A stretch of DNA of 64,000 nucleotides from Frondihabitans sp. PAMC 28766 (GTDB lineage: Bacteria; Actinomycetota; Actinomycetes; Actinomycetales; Microbacteriaceae), in contig NZ_CP014513.1 in NCBI RefSeq assembly GCF_001577365.1, positions 620,001-684,000 of the forward strand, given 5' to 3'. The notes under the pieces are model-generated. The model worked only from the letters and a program-made list of their open reading frames with translations. It ran no database searches and was not told where the DNA came from. Shown one piece after another: positions 33,051 through 42,956 of the stretch. A program made the position numbers and the translations under genes. The stretch's first letter is position 1; every line of letters starts with the position of its first letter.

Positions 33051-34309
33051 GCCGTGGGGTGCGAGTAGGTCTCGGCGAGCGCCAGCACCGCCGCCTCGAA
33101 CGCGTCGAGTGCGATGGCGACGTCCTCGACCGTCACGGTCTCGTCGGGGTGATGGCTGATGCCGCCACGGCCGTTGCGGACGAACAGCATCGCCCAGGCG
33201 GTGAGGTCGGCGATGGCCATGGCGTCGTGGCCCGCCTTCGAGAAGAGCGTCATCGGCGAGAGGTCGCCGGTGGCGCGGATCCCGTCGGCGATCACCGACT
33301 TGAGCGCGGGTGCGGCGACCACGGCGGGGGCGTTGTGGGTCTCGTCGATGGCGCAAATGAGGCCGCGGCGCTGGCACACCTCGGCGATCACGTCTTGGAT
33401 GGCCTGCCAGACGTCGTCGCGGAGGATGTCGGTCTCGGCGCGCAGGTCGAGGCTGAACTCGACCCGGCCGGCGATCACGTTGACGCCGCCGGGGAACGCC
33501 TGCAGCCGACCGACCGTAGCGATCGCCCCGGCGGTGCGCGCGAGGCGCTCGACGGCCAGCACGACCTCCGAGGCCCCGGCGAGGGCGTCGTGCCGGCGGT
33601 GGAAGGGCACCCCGCCCGCGTGTCCGGCTTCGCCCGTGAGCGTCAGGGCGAAGCGGCGCGCACCCGCGATCGACGAGACGACGGCGAGCGAGCGGTCGGC
33701 CTCCTCGAGATACGGGCCCTGCTCGATGTGCGCCTCGAGGTAGCCGATCACGTCGCCCGAGCGGCTGGCCGCGTCACCCACCGAGTCGGGGTCGAGGCCG
33801 AACTCGACGAACGCCTCCCGCAGCGTCACGCCGTCCTTGTCGTGGAGATCCCACCAGGCGGGGTCCCAGGTGCCGGCCACAGCCCTCGAGCCGAGCAGCG
33901 CCGTGCCGAAGCGCGTGCCCTCCTCGTCGCCGAAGGCCAGCACCTCGACCGCGAACGGCAGCTTCACCTCGTCGGCTCGGAGCCGATCCACGACCGCGAT
34001 GGCCAGCAGGACGCCGAGGATCCCGTCGTAGCGACCGGCGTTGGGCACGGTGTCGAGGTGCGAGCCGAGCAGCAGAGCGGGTAGCCCCGGCTGCCGCCCC
34101 TCGAAGCGGCCACGCTGGTTGCCGGCCGCGTCCATCCACGTCGATAGGCCTGCCTCGTACATCCAGTCGGCCGCGAGGCGGTTGACGGCGGCGTGCTCAG
34201 GCGAGAGGTAGACGCGCTCGATGCCGGTGTCGCTCGATGACTCGGCGGCGAGGACGTCGCAGCGCTCGAGGATCTGGCGGGCGGTGACCGGGGGCTTGTC
34301 GGCGCTCAT
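33047..34309 (-). CDS. allC: Allantoate amidohydrolase
   Basis: 420-aa M20-family binuclear metal hydrolase. LLGSHLDTVPNAGRYDGILG and FGDEEGTRFG carry the metal ligands; GYLEAHIEQGPYLEE and SKAGHDAMAIADL are the family marks of allantoate amidohydrolase/beta-ureidopropionase types. Together with the adjacent ureidoglycine aminotransferase and allantoinase, allantoate is the expected substrate: products are ureidoglycine, NH3 and CO2. ATG 34309 overlaps the aminotransferase stop (ATGA) after the frame correction described there. Confidence 0.92.
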   Translation of the reverse strand: MSADKPPVTARQILERCDVLAAESSSDTGIERVYLSPEHAAVNRLAADWMYEAGLSTWMDAAGNQRGRFEGRQPGLPALLLGSHLDTVPNAGRYDGILGVLLAIAVVDRLRADEVKLPFAVEVLAFGDEEGTRFGTALLGSRAVAGTWDPAWWDLHDKDGVTLREAFVEFGLDPDSVGDAASRSGDVIGYLEAHIEQGPYLEEADRSLAVVSSIAGARRFALTLTGEAGHAGGVPFHRRHDALAGASEVVLAVERLARTAGAIATVGRLQAFPGGVNVIAGRVEFSLDLRAETDILRDDVWQAIQDVIAEVCQRRGLICAIDETHNAPAVVAAPALKSVIADGIRATGDLSPMTLFSKAGHDAMAIADLTAWAMLFVRNGRGGISHHPDETVTVEDVAIALDAFEAAVLALAETYSHPTA

Positions 34310-35626
34310 GCGCGGGCCCCTTCGGTCGTGACGTCCGCGTCTGCGGCCGTGGCTGCGGCTGCGGCTGCGGCTGCTGCCGCGGCTGCTGCCGCGGCGTCCG
34401 CGTCTGCATAGACGTCGTCGGCGGCGCCCACTCCCCGCCGCCGGTGACACTCACGCCGCCGCGCCGCAGCACGGCTTCGAGCGCCGCCAGTGTGGTGAGG
34501 ACCGTGTCGCGCCGGGCGTTGTAGCCCATCGTGCCGATGCGCCAGACCTTGCCGTGCAGCGGCCCGAACGAGGTGCCGATCTCGATGCCGAAGTCGTTCA
34601 GCATGGCCCCGCGGGCGGCGTCGCCGTCGATCCCGTCGGGGATCATCACCGCGGTGACGTTGTTCATCTTGTGGGCGGTGTCGCCGAAGATCGTGAGGCC
34701 GAGGCCCTCGAGCCCGCGCAGCATCGCGCCGCCGTGCAGTGCGTGCCGCGCCACGACCTGGTCGACGCCCTCGTCGACGATCAGCCGGGCGCACTCTCTC
34801 GCGCCGTAGAGCATCGAGGTCGCCTCGGTGTGGTGGTTGAGGCGCTGCGGGCCCCAGTAGTCGAAGATCATCGCGAGGTCGAAGTAGTTCGAGCGGATCG
34901 GATGCGCGCTCACCTCGTCGCCCTCCGAGCGGATGCCCGCCTCCACCGACTTGCGTGCCGTGATGACCTCGACGGCGCGCTCCGAGAAGGTGACCGGTGC
35001 TGATCCTGACGGCCCCCCAGGCATTTCTGGAGGCCAGCCGTCACGGCATCGAGGCCCAGCTCGTCGGTGCGGAGGGTGTTGCCGGCCAGTGACGCGGTGA
35101 CATCGGTGTAGAAGAGGACGCCTTCGCGCGCGCAGATCGCGCCGAGCTCGTCGAGGGGCTGGGCGACGGTGGTCGAGGTGTCGCCATGGACGACGGCCAG
35201 CAGCTTCGGCTTGACCTCTGTGATGGCGGCCTCGATGGCACTGGCGGTGAAGACCTGGCCCCACGGCACCTCGATCACGTGCACCTCGGCCCCGCAGCGC
35301 TCGGCGATCTCGCGCAGCAGGTGCCCGAAGCGGCCGAAGATCGGCACCAGCACGCGGTCGCCCGGCTCGATCAGTGACACGAGCGCCGCCTCGATGCCGG
35401 CGCGCGACGTGCCGTCGACGAGCATCGTCTGCTCGTTGGCGGTCTGGAACACCTCGCGGTAGAGCGCCTGCGTCTCGTCCATCGCCTGCGTCATCCACGG
35501 GTCGTATTGACCGACGAGCTGTGCCGACATCGCCCGGAGCACCCGCGGGTCGGCGTTGATCGGCCCCGGCCCCATCAGGAGGCGTGCGGGCGGGTTGATC
35601 GGCTCAGTCTGAAAAGTCTGTTTCAC
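34306..35626 (-). CDS. pucG: (S)-ureidoglycine-glyoxylate aminotransferase (two apparent -1 frameshifts)
   Basis: PLP enzyme of the alanine-glyoxylate aminotransferase family: LLMGPGPINADPRVL, VDGTSRAGIEAAL, FYTDVTASLAG, PLP Lys in GLQKCLGG, then SNYFDLAMIFDYWGPQRLNH and WRIGTMGYNARRDTVL. The frame breaks at CCCCCC 35013-35018, where one more base gives GGPSGSAPVTFSERA, and at CCC 34427-34429, where one more base gives GAADDVYADADA and a stop at 34306 overlapping allC by ATGA. Corrected length is about 440 aa. Two homopolymer losses in one gene point to sequence error. A poly-Ala tail (about 15 Ala) follows the domain. Product: oxalurate plus glycine. Confidence 0.85.
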
Positions 35627-35660
35627 AGGCCCATCCTACGCAACACTTGTTTCGCCCCTT

Positions 35661-35734
35661 CCGTTTTACCTATAGGTAAATGTTTCCCGAATAGAAATAT
35701 CTATGCGGCAGAGGCTTGCCTATAGGTAAAACGG
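35661..35734. repeat. Intergenic palindromic element, family A, copy 1
   Basis: CCGTTTTACCTATAGG (35661-35676) and its perfect complement (35719-35734) flank 42 bp. Inside, GAAATATCTATGCGGCA matches the second copy at 47451-47524 (GAAATTTCTGTGCGGCA). The element lies between the amidase stop and the aminotransferase start on the same strand, so it does not simply mark operon ends. Confidence 0.75.
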
Positions 35735-35746
35735 AGGAGGAGGGGG

Positions 35747-37357
35747 TCAGGGGGTGAGGGTCGCGGCCACCTCGACGAGGGCGAGGTCGGAGCCACGGGG
35801 GCCGACGAGGCAGAGCCCGACGGGCCCGCCCGGCACGGTGAGCAGGGGGGCGGAGACCGCCGGGAAGCCGCCGACCCCGGCGATGCAGGTGAGCCCCAGC
35901 GTGGCGGAGCGCACACGATCGAACTCCGGCGGCGTCGCAGCGAGGGGCGGGGCCGCGCTCGACGCGCTCGGGAGCAGCAGGATCCTGCCGCCCAGCACCT
36001 GGTCGAGATGCTCGCGCTGGACGGCCAGCTCGTCTCGAGCGGCCGACTCCTGCGACGGGGTGACGCTCTGACCGAAGTGGAACCGCGCCTCGACGTCGGG
36101 CGCCAGCGAGCCGGGGTGCGCGGTGATCCACGCACCGTGGGAGGCCCACGCCTCGGCGGCCTGGATCACGCGGAACAGCTCGTAGAGGTGCGCGATGTCT
36201 CCGAGCGCGATCTCGGCCGGCCGCGCGAGACGGCCGGCATCGGTCGCCGACGCGAGGAAGCCTGTGAACGCCTCCCGCACGTCGCCCCCGACGGAGGCCA
36301 GCAGGCGCGGATCGACGACGAACGATGGCTCGACGGGCTGCTGCTGCCGAGACGAGTGCGCCGAGACACCAGTGAGCGTCGCCGCAGCCGCGCGGCCCAG
36401 CAGGTGGGCCGAGCGCGTCAGCCAGCCGATGGTGTCGAACGTCGGCGCCAGCGGCACGAGGTCGCTGCGCCGCACGGAGCCATGCGTGGTTCGCAGCCCC
36501 CACAGCCCCTGATACGACGCCGGCACCCGGATCGAGCCGCCCGTGTCGGTGCCGAGGCCGATCGTCGCGTGCCCGAGGGCCACGGCCGAGGCGGGCCCGC
36601 TCGACGAGCCGCCGGAGATCGCGCCGGGCACGGCGCCATTCGGGGGAGTGCCGTAGGCCGAGTTGCGCCCGGCGATACTGAAGGCGAACTCGTCGGTCTG
36701 CGCGATGCCGAGCACCGAGGCGCCGGCGTCGAGCAGCGCCTGCACGGCCGACGCGTTGAAGGGCGCAGGATCCTGATCGTGCAGGTAGGCGGGCACGCCG
36801 GCCCCGATCGCGTACCCGGCGACTGCGAAGAGATCCTTCACGGCGACCGTCTCGCCCGCCAGCGGCCCGGGCTCTGAGGTCTCCGGGTCGTCCGTGATCG
36901 CCGGCGAGGGCACCAGCGGCGCCCCGACGACCCGCCAGATGCGCGTATCGAACACGGGCGAGGGCGCCTGGACCTGGGCGACGGCGATCCGCCACGCCCC
37001 GTCGACGGCACTCCGACGCCAGAGTTGCGTGAGCACGCCCTGCCCGCCCGAGACCGGGGCGTTGACCGAGACGATGACCGCGGCGGTGTCGTCGAGCACC
37101 CGGACGTGTCGCGAGACCATCGTTCGAGCAGGCGCAGTCGAGCGGCGACCGCGGAAGGCGGTGATCGCCTCGTGGCCGACGAGCAGGCCGTTGGCGTCGG
37201 CGCGGAGGGAGCCGGGGGAGTCTTCGAAAGCGGCCGCGAGGGCATCCTGACCGTTCGAGGCGAGGGCGGCCTCGTAGGCGTCGAACGCCTCGAGGAGCCC
37301 GGCCGGCACGTCGCCGTCGACGGACGTGACAGAAGAGGCTGCAGGTGCGTCAGACAT
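35747..37357 (-). CDS. AtzH-like (DUF3225/HpxZ) domain fused to an amidase-signature enzyme (HpxY/AtzE-like)
   Basis: 536 aa. Residues about 18-135 form an NTF2-like AtzH/HpxZ domain (LLEAFDAYEAAL, FEDSPGSLRADANGLLVG, WRIAVAQVQAPSPVFDTRIW). Residues 140-530 are an amidase-signature enzyme with the full Ser-cisSer-Lys set: VAVKDLFAVAG, AISGGSSSGPASAV and LGTDTGGSIRVPAS. In Klebsiella the urate (hpx) locus has separate HpxY amidase and HpxZ proteins, and AtzE/AtzH act on 1-carboxybiuret. A fusion next to the ureidoglycine aminotransferase suggests hydrolysis of oxalurate or a related amide. ATG 37357 overlaps the formamidase gene by 8 bp. Confidence 0.85.
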   Translation of the reverse strand: MSDAPAASSVTSVDGDVPAGLLEAFDAYEAALASNGQDALAAAFEDSPGSLRADANGLLVGHEAITAFRGRRSTAPARTMVSRHVRVLDDTAAVIVSVNAPVSGGQGVLTQLWRRSAVDGAWRIAVAQVQAPSPVFDTRIWRVVGAPLVPSPAITDDPETSEPGPLAGETVAVKDLFAVAGYAIGAGVPAYLHDQDPAPFNASAVQALLDAGASVLGIAQTDEFAFSIAGRNSAYGTPPNGAVPGAISGGSSSGPASAVALGHATIGLGTDTGGSIRVPASYQGLWGLRTTHGSVRRSDLVPLAPTFDTIGWLTRSAHLLGRAAAATLTGVSAHSSRQQQPVEPSFVVDPRLLASVGGDVREAFTGFLASATDAGRLARPAEIALGDIAHLYELFRVIQAAEAWASHGAWITAHPGSLAPDVEARFHFGQSVTPSQESAARDELAVQREHLDQVLGGRILLLPSASSAAPPLAATPPEFDRVRSATLGLTCIAGVGGFPAVSAPLLTVPGGPVGLCLVGPRGSDLALVEVAATLTP

Positions 37358-38435
37358 CGAAGTCCGCCTTTCGGATGCGAGCGTGGGCGCCCTTGACGAT
37401 GTCGACCACCTGGGAGATGTTGAAGTCGGTCGCGGCCGAGAGATAGGCGTAGGCGAGATCCTCGTCCATGCCGTACCGGGCATGGAGAAGTGAGAGTGCT
37501 GCTCGCACGCAGTTCTGGACGGCTTCGTCGAGGTCTTCGCTGAGCCCGGTCGGCACGAGAAAGTCGTCGGTCTCCGCCAGCGGCCCCGCCACCTCACCGA
37601 ACGAACGCAGTGCGTCGGCCTTCTTGACGACGTCGAATTGCACCTCGACCCTGAGAGAAGCCTCCATCGCCGTCAACGCGACCTCGCCATCTCCCTGGGC
37701 GAAATGAGGGTCTCCGACGTACGCCAGCGCGCCCGTAACCTGCACAGGGAGAAACAGCGACGTGCCCGTGACGAGCAGATTGATGTCGATGTTGCCGCCG
37801 AACGGGCCGGGTGGCACCGAGTGGGGCCGAGAGTCACCGGCGACGGCCACGCCCATGATGCCGAGGAAGGGATGCAGGGCGAAGCGGATATCGAGGTCGC
37901 CGCCGGCGAAGCGGGGAAGCATGCCGATACCGGCATCCACGTCGGCGCCGGCGAAGATCGAGACGTTCGACGGGCCGGCGGGCAGCTCTCCGGCGAGCGC
38001 ACCGCGCCCGTGCCGGTTCGAGATGACGCCGTAGGGCACGCGCGGAGTGGCGCTCACCAGCGTCATGCGCAGGAGGTCGCCCGACTCGGCACCGCGGACG
38101 GCGATCGGGCCGGTGACCACGTGAGGGCCGTCGGATCCTGCGTCTCGGCGACCCTTCGACGCGGCGATCTCGATCGCGTCGTCGAGGACCGACGACCGGG
38201 GCACCCCGTGTCTGGCGAAGAACGCGACCGGGTCGCGCCCCTGGTCGTCGAGGATGCCTTCGTGGCTGATGGTGTCGATCGTCACGACTGTGCCCGGGTC
38301 GACCGTGAGCACCGGCGAGTCGGACTCGCACGGAAGCCGGCCCCAGAGCGTGTTCTCGGCGGAGGCCGGGAGGTAGAGCGCCCCGGGAGGCAGGCCGACG
38401 CCCGGCTGCAGGATGACAGGGGCGGCTGCGTTCAT
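37350..38435 (-). CDS. Acetamidase/formamidase family protein
   Basis: 361-aa FmdA_AmdA family amidase. Conserved: VDPGTVVTIDTISHEGI, VTGPIAVRGAESGDLL, LHPFLGIMGVA, PFGGNIDINLLVTG and HFAQGDGEVALTAMEA. The family hydrolyses formamide, acetamide or other short amides, releasing ammonia. First gene of the formamidase-amidase pair with an 8-bp overlap. In this locus it may use formamide or an oxalurate/oxamate-like product; that is inference. The ATG is followed by only 62 bp to the divergent PBP gene. Confidence 0.9.
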   Translation of the reverse strand: MNAAAPVILQPGVGLPPGALYLPASAENTLWGRLPCESDSPVLTVDPGTVVTIDTISHEGILDDQGRDPVAFFARHGVPRSSVLDDAIEIAASKGRRDAGSDGPHVVTGPIAVRGAESGDLLRMTLVSATPRVPYGVISNRHGRGALAGELPAGPSNVSIFAGADVDAGIGMLPRFAGGDLDIRFALHPFLGIMGVAVAGDSRPHSVPPGPFGGNIDINLLVTGTSLFLPVQVTGALAYVGDPHFAQGDGEVALTAMEASLRVEVQFDVVKKADALRSFGEVAGPLAETDDFLVPTGLSEDLDEAVQNCVRAALSLLHARYGMDEDLAYAYLSAATDFNISQVVDIVKGAHARIRKADFDV

Positions 38436-38497
38436 GACAAAACCCTATCGACTGGCCCCACGTTGGCTGAAGCGGGCTGCTGCCTCAGTGCTTTCTT

Positions 38498-40858
38498 ATG
38501 CCGAGCAACATACCGTGCAGTGTGAGTGCTCCTGCGTCAGCCCGTCGTTCGCCCCGCCCGTCGTCGTCCCCCCGGATCTTCGTGGCTCTGGCGTCGTTCG
38601 CCGGTCTGGCCATCGTGGCCGGCCTTCTCGTCGGAGTGATGGCGCTGCCGCTGGCCGTCGTCGGCGGCGACTCCGTCAAGACGGGGGTGGACGCCTTCAA
38701 CTCGCTGCCCAGCTACCTTCAGATCACACCACCAGCGCAGGCATCCAACATCTACGCCAAAGACGGTTCGACGAACGTCAAGATCGCGACCTTCTACACC
38801 GAGAACCGCACCGACGTGGCCTCGAACCAGATCTCGGCGACGGCCAAGAACGCGGCGGTCGCGGCCGAGGACCCGCGGTTCTTCACCGAGGGCGCCATCG
38901 ACGTCTCGGGCACGATCCGCGGCATCCTGTCGACCACGCTCGGCGGCGGTGTGCAAGGCGGGTCGTCGATCGTGCAGCAGTACGTGAAGAACGTGCTCGT
39001 CGAACGTTGCGCCACCGAGAACTCCGACGCGAAGAAGGCCGAGGCCTGTTACAACACGGTCACCGCGGTCACGCCGCAGCGCAAGCTGCAGGAGATGCGC
39101 TACGCGATCAGCGTCGAGAAGAAGTACACCAAAAACCAGATCCTGCGCGGATACCTCAACATCGTCGGCTTCGGCGGCAACGTCTACGGCATCCAGGCCG
39201 CCGCCGAGTACTACTACGGCGTCTCGGCCGCGCAGCTGGACATCAACCAGGCGGCGACCCTGATCGCCATCATCAACAACCCGTCGAACCTGCGCATCGA
39301 CCTGCCGTCGAACGCCGCCAACGGCCAGGCGAACGGCTACAAGCTGACGAAGGCCCGCCGCGACTACGTGATCCGCGAGGAGTACTCGCACCACATGATC
39401 TCGAAGGTCGACGAGACGACCAACCTGGCGGCAGCCATCACGCCGAAGATCACCCAGTCGGTCAACGGCTGCCAGTCGGCGACCGCCTACGACGCCGGCT
39501 ACTTCTGCGACTACGTCGTCAACAGCATCAAAAACGACACCGCCTTCGGCAAGACGGCCGCCGCGCGCGCCGACACCCTGACCGAGGGCGGCCTGCAGAT
39601 CTACACGACCCTCGACCTCGCGCAGCAGAAGGTGGCGCAGACCAGCCTGAGCGCCTACATGCCGTCGACGGTCGCGGGCCTCGACGTCGGCGCCAGCAAC
39701 GTCTCGGTCGAGCCCGGCACCGGCAGGATCCTGACGATGGTGCAGAACACGGACTACACCCAGAGCGCGTCGGCGGCGGCCGGTTCGTCGGCGGTGAACT
39801 ACAACACCGACCAGGCCTACGGCGGGTCGACAGGATTCCAGACCGGGTCGTCGTACAAGGCGTTCACCCTGGCCGCGTGGCTGGAGGCCGGCCACACGCT
39901 CTCCGACTACGTCACCACGACGCAGCACGACTACCCGACGTCGGAGTTCACCAACTCGTGCGAGAACGTCAACGGCCCCGACTGGCAGGTCTCGAACGCC
40001 GAGTCCGTGCCGAGCAGCATGTCCGTGCTGCAGGGCACCGCCGAGTCGATCAACACCGTCTTCGCCCAGATGGGCAAGCAGCTCGACCTCTGCACGATCC
40101 GCAACATCGCCGAATCCATGGACGTCCATACCGCCAAGACGAACGGCACCCTCTCGAGCGTGCCCTCGAGCATCCTCGGCATCAACGACATCTCGCCGCT
40201 CACGATGGCCGTCGCCTACGCCGGCATCGCGAACGGCGGCGTCGTCTGCACCCCGATCGCGATCTCGAGCATCACCGGCCCCACGGGCGCTGCGATCACG
40301 CCGACGAAGACGAGCTGCCACCAGGGCATGCCGACCAACATCGCCAACACCGTCGCCTACGCCCTGCAGACGGTGCTGACGAGCCCCGGCGCCACCGGCG
40401 TCCTCGCGAACCCCGCCGACGGCACCCCGATCCTGGCGAAGACCGGTACCAACGACGACGCCGAGCAGAACTGGCTGGTCACCTCGACCACCAAGGTCGC
40501 GACAGCCACCTGGGTCGGCAACGTGTCGGGCAGCACCGACTTCTACAACACGTACATCAACAACAACTACGGCTACAACATCAAGTTCTCGATCGCGAAG
40601 CCCATCCTGCAATCGCTCGACGCGGCGTACGGGGGAGCGGCCTTCGGGGCGCCGGACGAGTCGCTCGTCGACGGGTCGTACAACAGCTACGGCAGTGGCA
40701 CCTCGAGCGGCGACGGCACCTCGACCGGGACGGGGTCGACCGGCACGGGCACTGGCAGCGCCACCGGGACGGGCACGGGCACCGGGTCGACCGGCACCGG
40801 CACTGGTGCTGGCGCCACCAACCCGAGCGCCACGGCATCACCGGGGGCGACGGGCTAG
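38498..40858 (+). CDS. Class A penicillin-binding protein (transglycosylase/transpeptidase)
   Basis: 786-aa bifunctional peptidoglycan synthase. Membrane anchor at about residues 28-55; GT51 domain with catalytic Glu in AAEDPRFF and GGSSIVQQYVKN; transpeptidase domain with SSYK (Ser-x2-Lys), SIN and KTGT motifs. The C-terminus is a Gly/Ser/Thr repeat tail (GTGTGSATGTG) coded by a GGCACC-type microrepeat at about 40690-40810. Acts outside the membrane. Start ATG 38498, or GTG 38522 eight codons later. Single gene. Confidence 0.93.
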   Translation: MPSNIPCSVSAPASARRSPRPSSSPRIFVALASFAGLAIVAGLLVGVMALPLAVVGGDSVKTGVDAFNSLPSYLQITPPAQASNIYAKDGSTNVKIATFYTENRTDVASNQISATAKNAAVAAEDPRFFTEGAIDVSGTIRGILSTTLGGGVQGGSSIVQQYVKNVLVERCATENSDAKKAEACYNTVTAVTPQRKLQEMRYAISVEKKYTKNQILRGYLNIVGFGGNVYGIQAAAEYYYGVSAAQLDINQAATLIAIINNPSNLRIDLPSNAANGQANGYKLTKARRDYVIREEYSHHMISKVDETTNLAAAITPKITQSVNGCQSATAYDAGYFCDYVVNSIKNDTAFGKTAAARADTLTEGGLQIYTTLDLAQQKVAQTSLSAYMPSTVAGLDVGASNVSVEPGTGRILTMVQNTDYTQSASAAAGSSAVNYNTDQAYGGSTGFQTGSSYKAFTLAAWLEAGHTLSDYVTTTQHDYPTSEFTNSCENVNGPDWQVSNAESVPSSMSVLQGTAESINTVFAQMGKQLDLCTIRNIAESMDVHTAKTNGTLSSVPSSILGINDISPLTMAVAYAGIANGGVVCTPIAISSITGPTGAAITPTKTSCHQGMPTNIANTVAYALQTVLTSPGATGVLANPADGTPILAKTGTNDDAEQNWLVTSTTKVATATWVGNVSGSTDFYNTYINNNYGYNIKFSIAKPILQSLDAAYGGAAFGAPDESLVDGSYNSYGSGTSSGDGTSTGTGSTGTGTGSATGTGTGTGSTGTGTGAGATNPSATASPGATG

Positions 40859-41009
40859 CGTCAAGGGGTGGCAGACCGCGCCGGGCACTCTGCACCGATC
40901 ACAGACAGCAGGCGTCAGCCATGAGACTTCCCTTCACCAGTTCGAACTCTTCGGCGGAGGGCACTTCGCGCCCGACCCCACGAGCGCCGACGACTCCGTC
41001 ACCCGTGGC

Positions 41010-42140
41010 ATGAAGATCGCCGGGGCCTGGGGCTGGCGGATCCTCGTCGTCGTCGCGTGCCTCGCCGTGCTGGTCTGGCTCATCACGACCCTCGCCGAGA
41101 TCGTCGTGCCGTTCTTGATCGCCCTCCTGATCTCGGCACTGCTGAAGCCGTTCGTGACCGACCTCGTGCGCGTCGGCTGGCCGAAGTGGGTGTCGATCAT
41201 CGTCGTGATCCTGGCCGCCGTCGTCGTCTTCGGCGGGCTCGTGCTGCTCGTCGTGATGCAGGTGCGCTCGGGTCTGCCCGCTCTCGAGAAGGAGACGACT
41301 TCGCGGATCAAGGTGATCCAGGACTTCCTCGCCGGGCCGCCGTTCAACCTCACCTCGTCGGACTACTCCAAGTACATCGACGACGCGACGAATGCCCTGC
41401 AGAGCAGCAGCAAGTCGATCCTCTCGGGTGCCGTCTCGGTCGGGTCGACGGCAGGCCACGTGATCGCCGATGCGCTGTTGACGGTGTTCGCCACGATCTT
41501 CATGCTGATCGACGGGGAGGGCGTCTGGAAGTGGAGCGTTCGGCTCTTCCCCAAGCGCGCCCGCGCCGCCGCTGACGGCGCCGGCCAGAGCGGCTGGACC
41601 ACCCTCACCCGCTTCGTGCGCGTGCAGATCTTCGTCGCCGCCTGCGACGGCCTCGGCGTCGGCCTCGTCGCCTTCTTCCTCGGCCTGCCGCTCGCCGTAC
41701 CGATCGGCGTGCTCGTCTTCCTCGCCTCGTTCATCCCCGTCGTGGGCGCGATCGTCTCGGGTGCATTCGCCGTGCTCATCGCGCTCCTGTTCGTCGGGCC
41801 CGTGCCCGCGATCATCATGCTCGCCGGAGTCCTCGCCGTGCACCTGCTCGAAGCCCACGTGCTGCAGCCGCTCGTCATGGGCAACGCGGTGCGGGTGCAC
41901 CCGCTCGCCGTCGTCTTCGCAGTCGCGGGAGGCTCCTACATCGCCGGGGTGCCCGGCGCTCTGTTCGCGGTGCCGACCATCGCCGTCGTCAACGTGATGG
42001 TCACCTACGTCGCACGCGGCACGTGGCGAGGCACCCCCGGCACGCCGGAGCTCGGCACCGAGGGGATGGGGCCGCGCGACGTCGGCGAGGAGGAGGCGGC
42101 CGAGGAGGTCGTGCCCGAGACGGGGCATCAGCCGCAGTAG
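41010..42140 (+). CDS. AI-2E family transporter (start probably further upstream)
   Basis: 376-aa polytopic permease of the AI-2E/PerM family: helices such as ILVVVACLAVLVWLITTLAEI, a soluble loop (residues about 75-150), then the conserved LASFIPVVGAIVSGAFAVLIA and HLLEAHVLQPLVMGNAVRVHPL. Family members export autoinducer-2, Na+ or other solutes. In frame upstream of ATG 41010 lie family-like residues (FAPDPTSADDSVTRG) without a start; ATG 40921 would join this frame if CCC 40930-40932 lacked one base, another likely indel. LuxS is encoded in this window, making an AI-2-linked role possible but unproven. Confidence 0.85.
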   Translation: MKIAGAWGWRILVVVACLAVLVWLITTLAEIVVPFLIALLISALLKPFVTDLVRVGWPKWVSIIVVILAAVVVFGGLVLLVVMQVRSGLPALEKETTSRIKVIQDFLAGPPFNLTSSDYSKYIDDATNALQSSSKSILSGAVSVGSTAGHVIADALLTVFATIFMLIDGEGVWKWSVRLFPKRARAAADGAGQSGWTTLTRFVRVQIFVAACDGLGVGLVAFFLGLPLAVPIGVLVFLASFIPVVGAIVSGAFAVLIALLFVGPVPAIIMLAGVLAVHLLEAHVLQPLVMGNAVRVHPLAVVFAVAGGSYIAGVPGALFAVPTIAVVNVMVTYVARGTWRGTPGTPELGTEGMGPRDVGEEEAAEEVVPETGHQPQ

Positions 42141-42156
42141 GCCGCGCCCCTTTCTT

Positions 42157-42873
42157 TCAGCGGGCTCGGTTGCGGCGGGCGGCGCGGCGCTCGCGCCAGG
42201 TGCGCGGCTGCTGCTCGGCGAGCTCGGCAGCAGCGCGGGCGGCTTCGGCTCGTCGGTCGGCGCGGCGGGCACTCCAGCGCTCCACTTCGAGGTCAGGATC
42301 ACGGGTGGGCGTCACCACGGGCGGCCCCCCGGTCAGCTGGCGGCGCGCCTCGACGATCCGGCCGTTGAAGTCCGCGATGGCGGCCCGCACGGAGGCCTCC
42401 GAGGCCATGCCGTCGAGCAACCCGTCGAGCTGCTGATTCTCGGTGCGCAGCGACAGCGCCGGCGGCGCGACGCCGCTCAGGCCCTCGCGCTCGATCTTCG
42501 CCTTGATCCACCAGTCGGGGTCGTGGGTGCCGCCGAGGCCGGGCAGCGGCTTGCCTGCCAGAGGGAGGTTGTCGAAGTCGCCGCGTTCGATGGCGAGGTC
42601 GAGCTGGGTCTTGGCGATCGAGCGGAGTTCGTCGGCGGTCGGGGCGCGAGGGGGCTCGCTCGGCTGCGCTGTCGGATCCTGCGCCCCTGCCGCACCTGCA
42701 TCCCCGGCGGCGGCGGCGGGCCCCGCAGCTGCGGGCCAGCCGGCGCCCGAACCACGCGCGAGACGGTACCGCGCGGCGGCGACCGACGGGTCGGCCCGCA
42801 CGGTCTCGCGGCGGATGGCCTCGCGTGACACGGGCGGGCGGTTCTCGGCGGGCTTGTCGGGGTCGGGCGACAT
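42157..42873 (-). CDS. DUF1992 (DnaJC28-like) protein
   Basis: 238-aa soluble protein with the DUF1992 core: LDLAIERGDFDNLPLAGKPL, then DPDWWIKAKIEREGLSG. This domain is shared with DnaJ homologue subfamily C member 28, but there is no J domain here. The N-terminus is Ala/Pro-rich and the C-terminus Arg-rich (RTWRERRAARRNRAR). ATG 42873 chosen; the longer frame reads through the D-type palindromes. Convergent with the AI-2E gene, 16 bp apart. Function unknown. Confidence 0.8.
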   Translation of the reverse strand: MSPDPDKPAENRPPVSREAIRRETVRADPSVAAARYRLARGSGAGWPAAAGPAAAAGDAGAAGAQDPTAQPSEPPRAPTADELRSIAKTQLDLAIERGDFDNLPLAGKPLPGLGGTHDPDWWIKAKIEREGLSGVAPPALSLRTENQQLDGLLDGMASEASVRAAIADFNGRIVEARRQLTGGPPVVTPTRDPDLEVERWSARRADRRAEAARAAAELAEQQPRTWRERRAARRNRAR

Positions 42874-42956
42874 CCCTCCACGGTACGCCGGGCGCGGTCG
42901 CTCTTCGACACGGTTTTCGTCGCTGGCCGCCGATGTCGCACCATGCGCGGCCCTTC

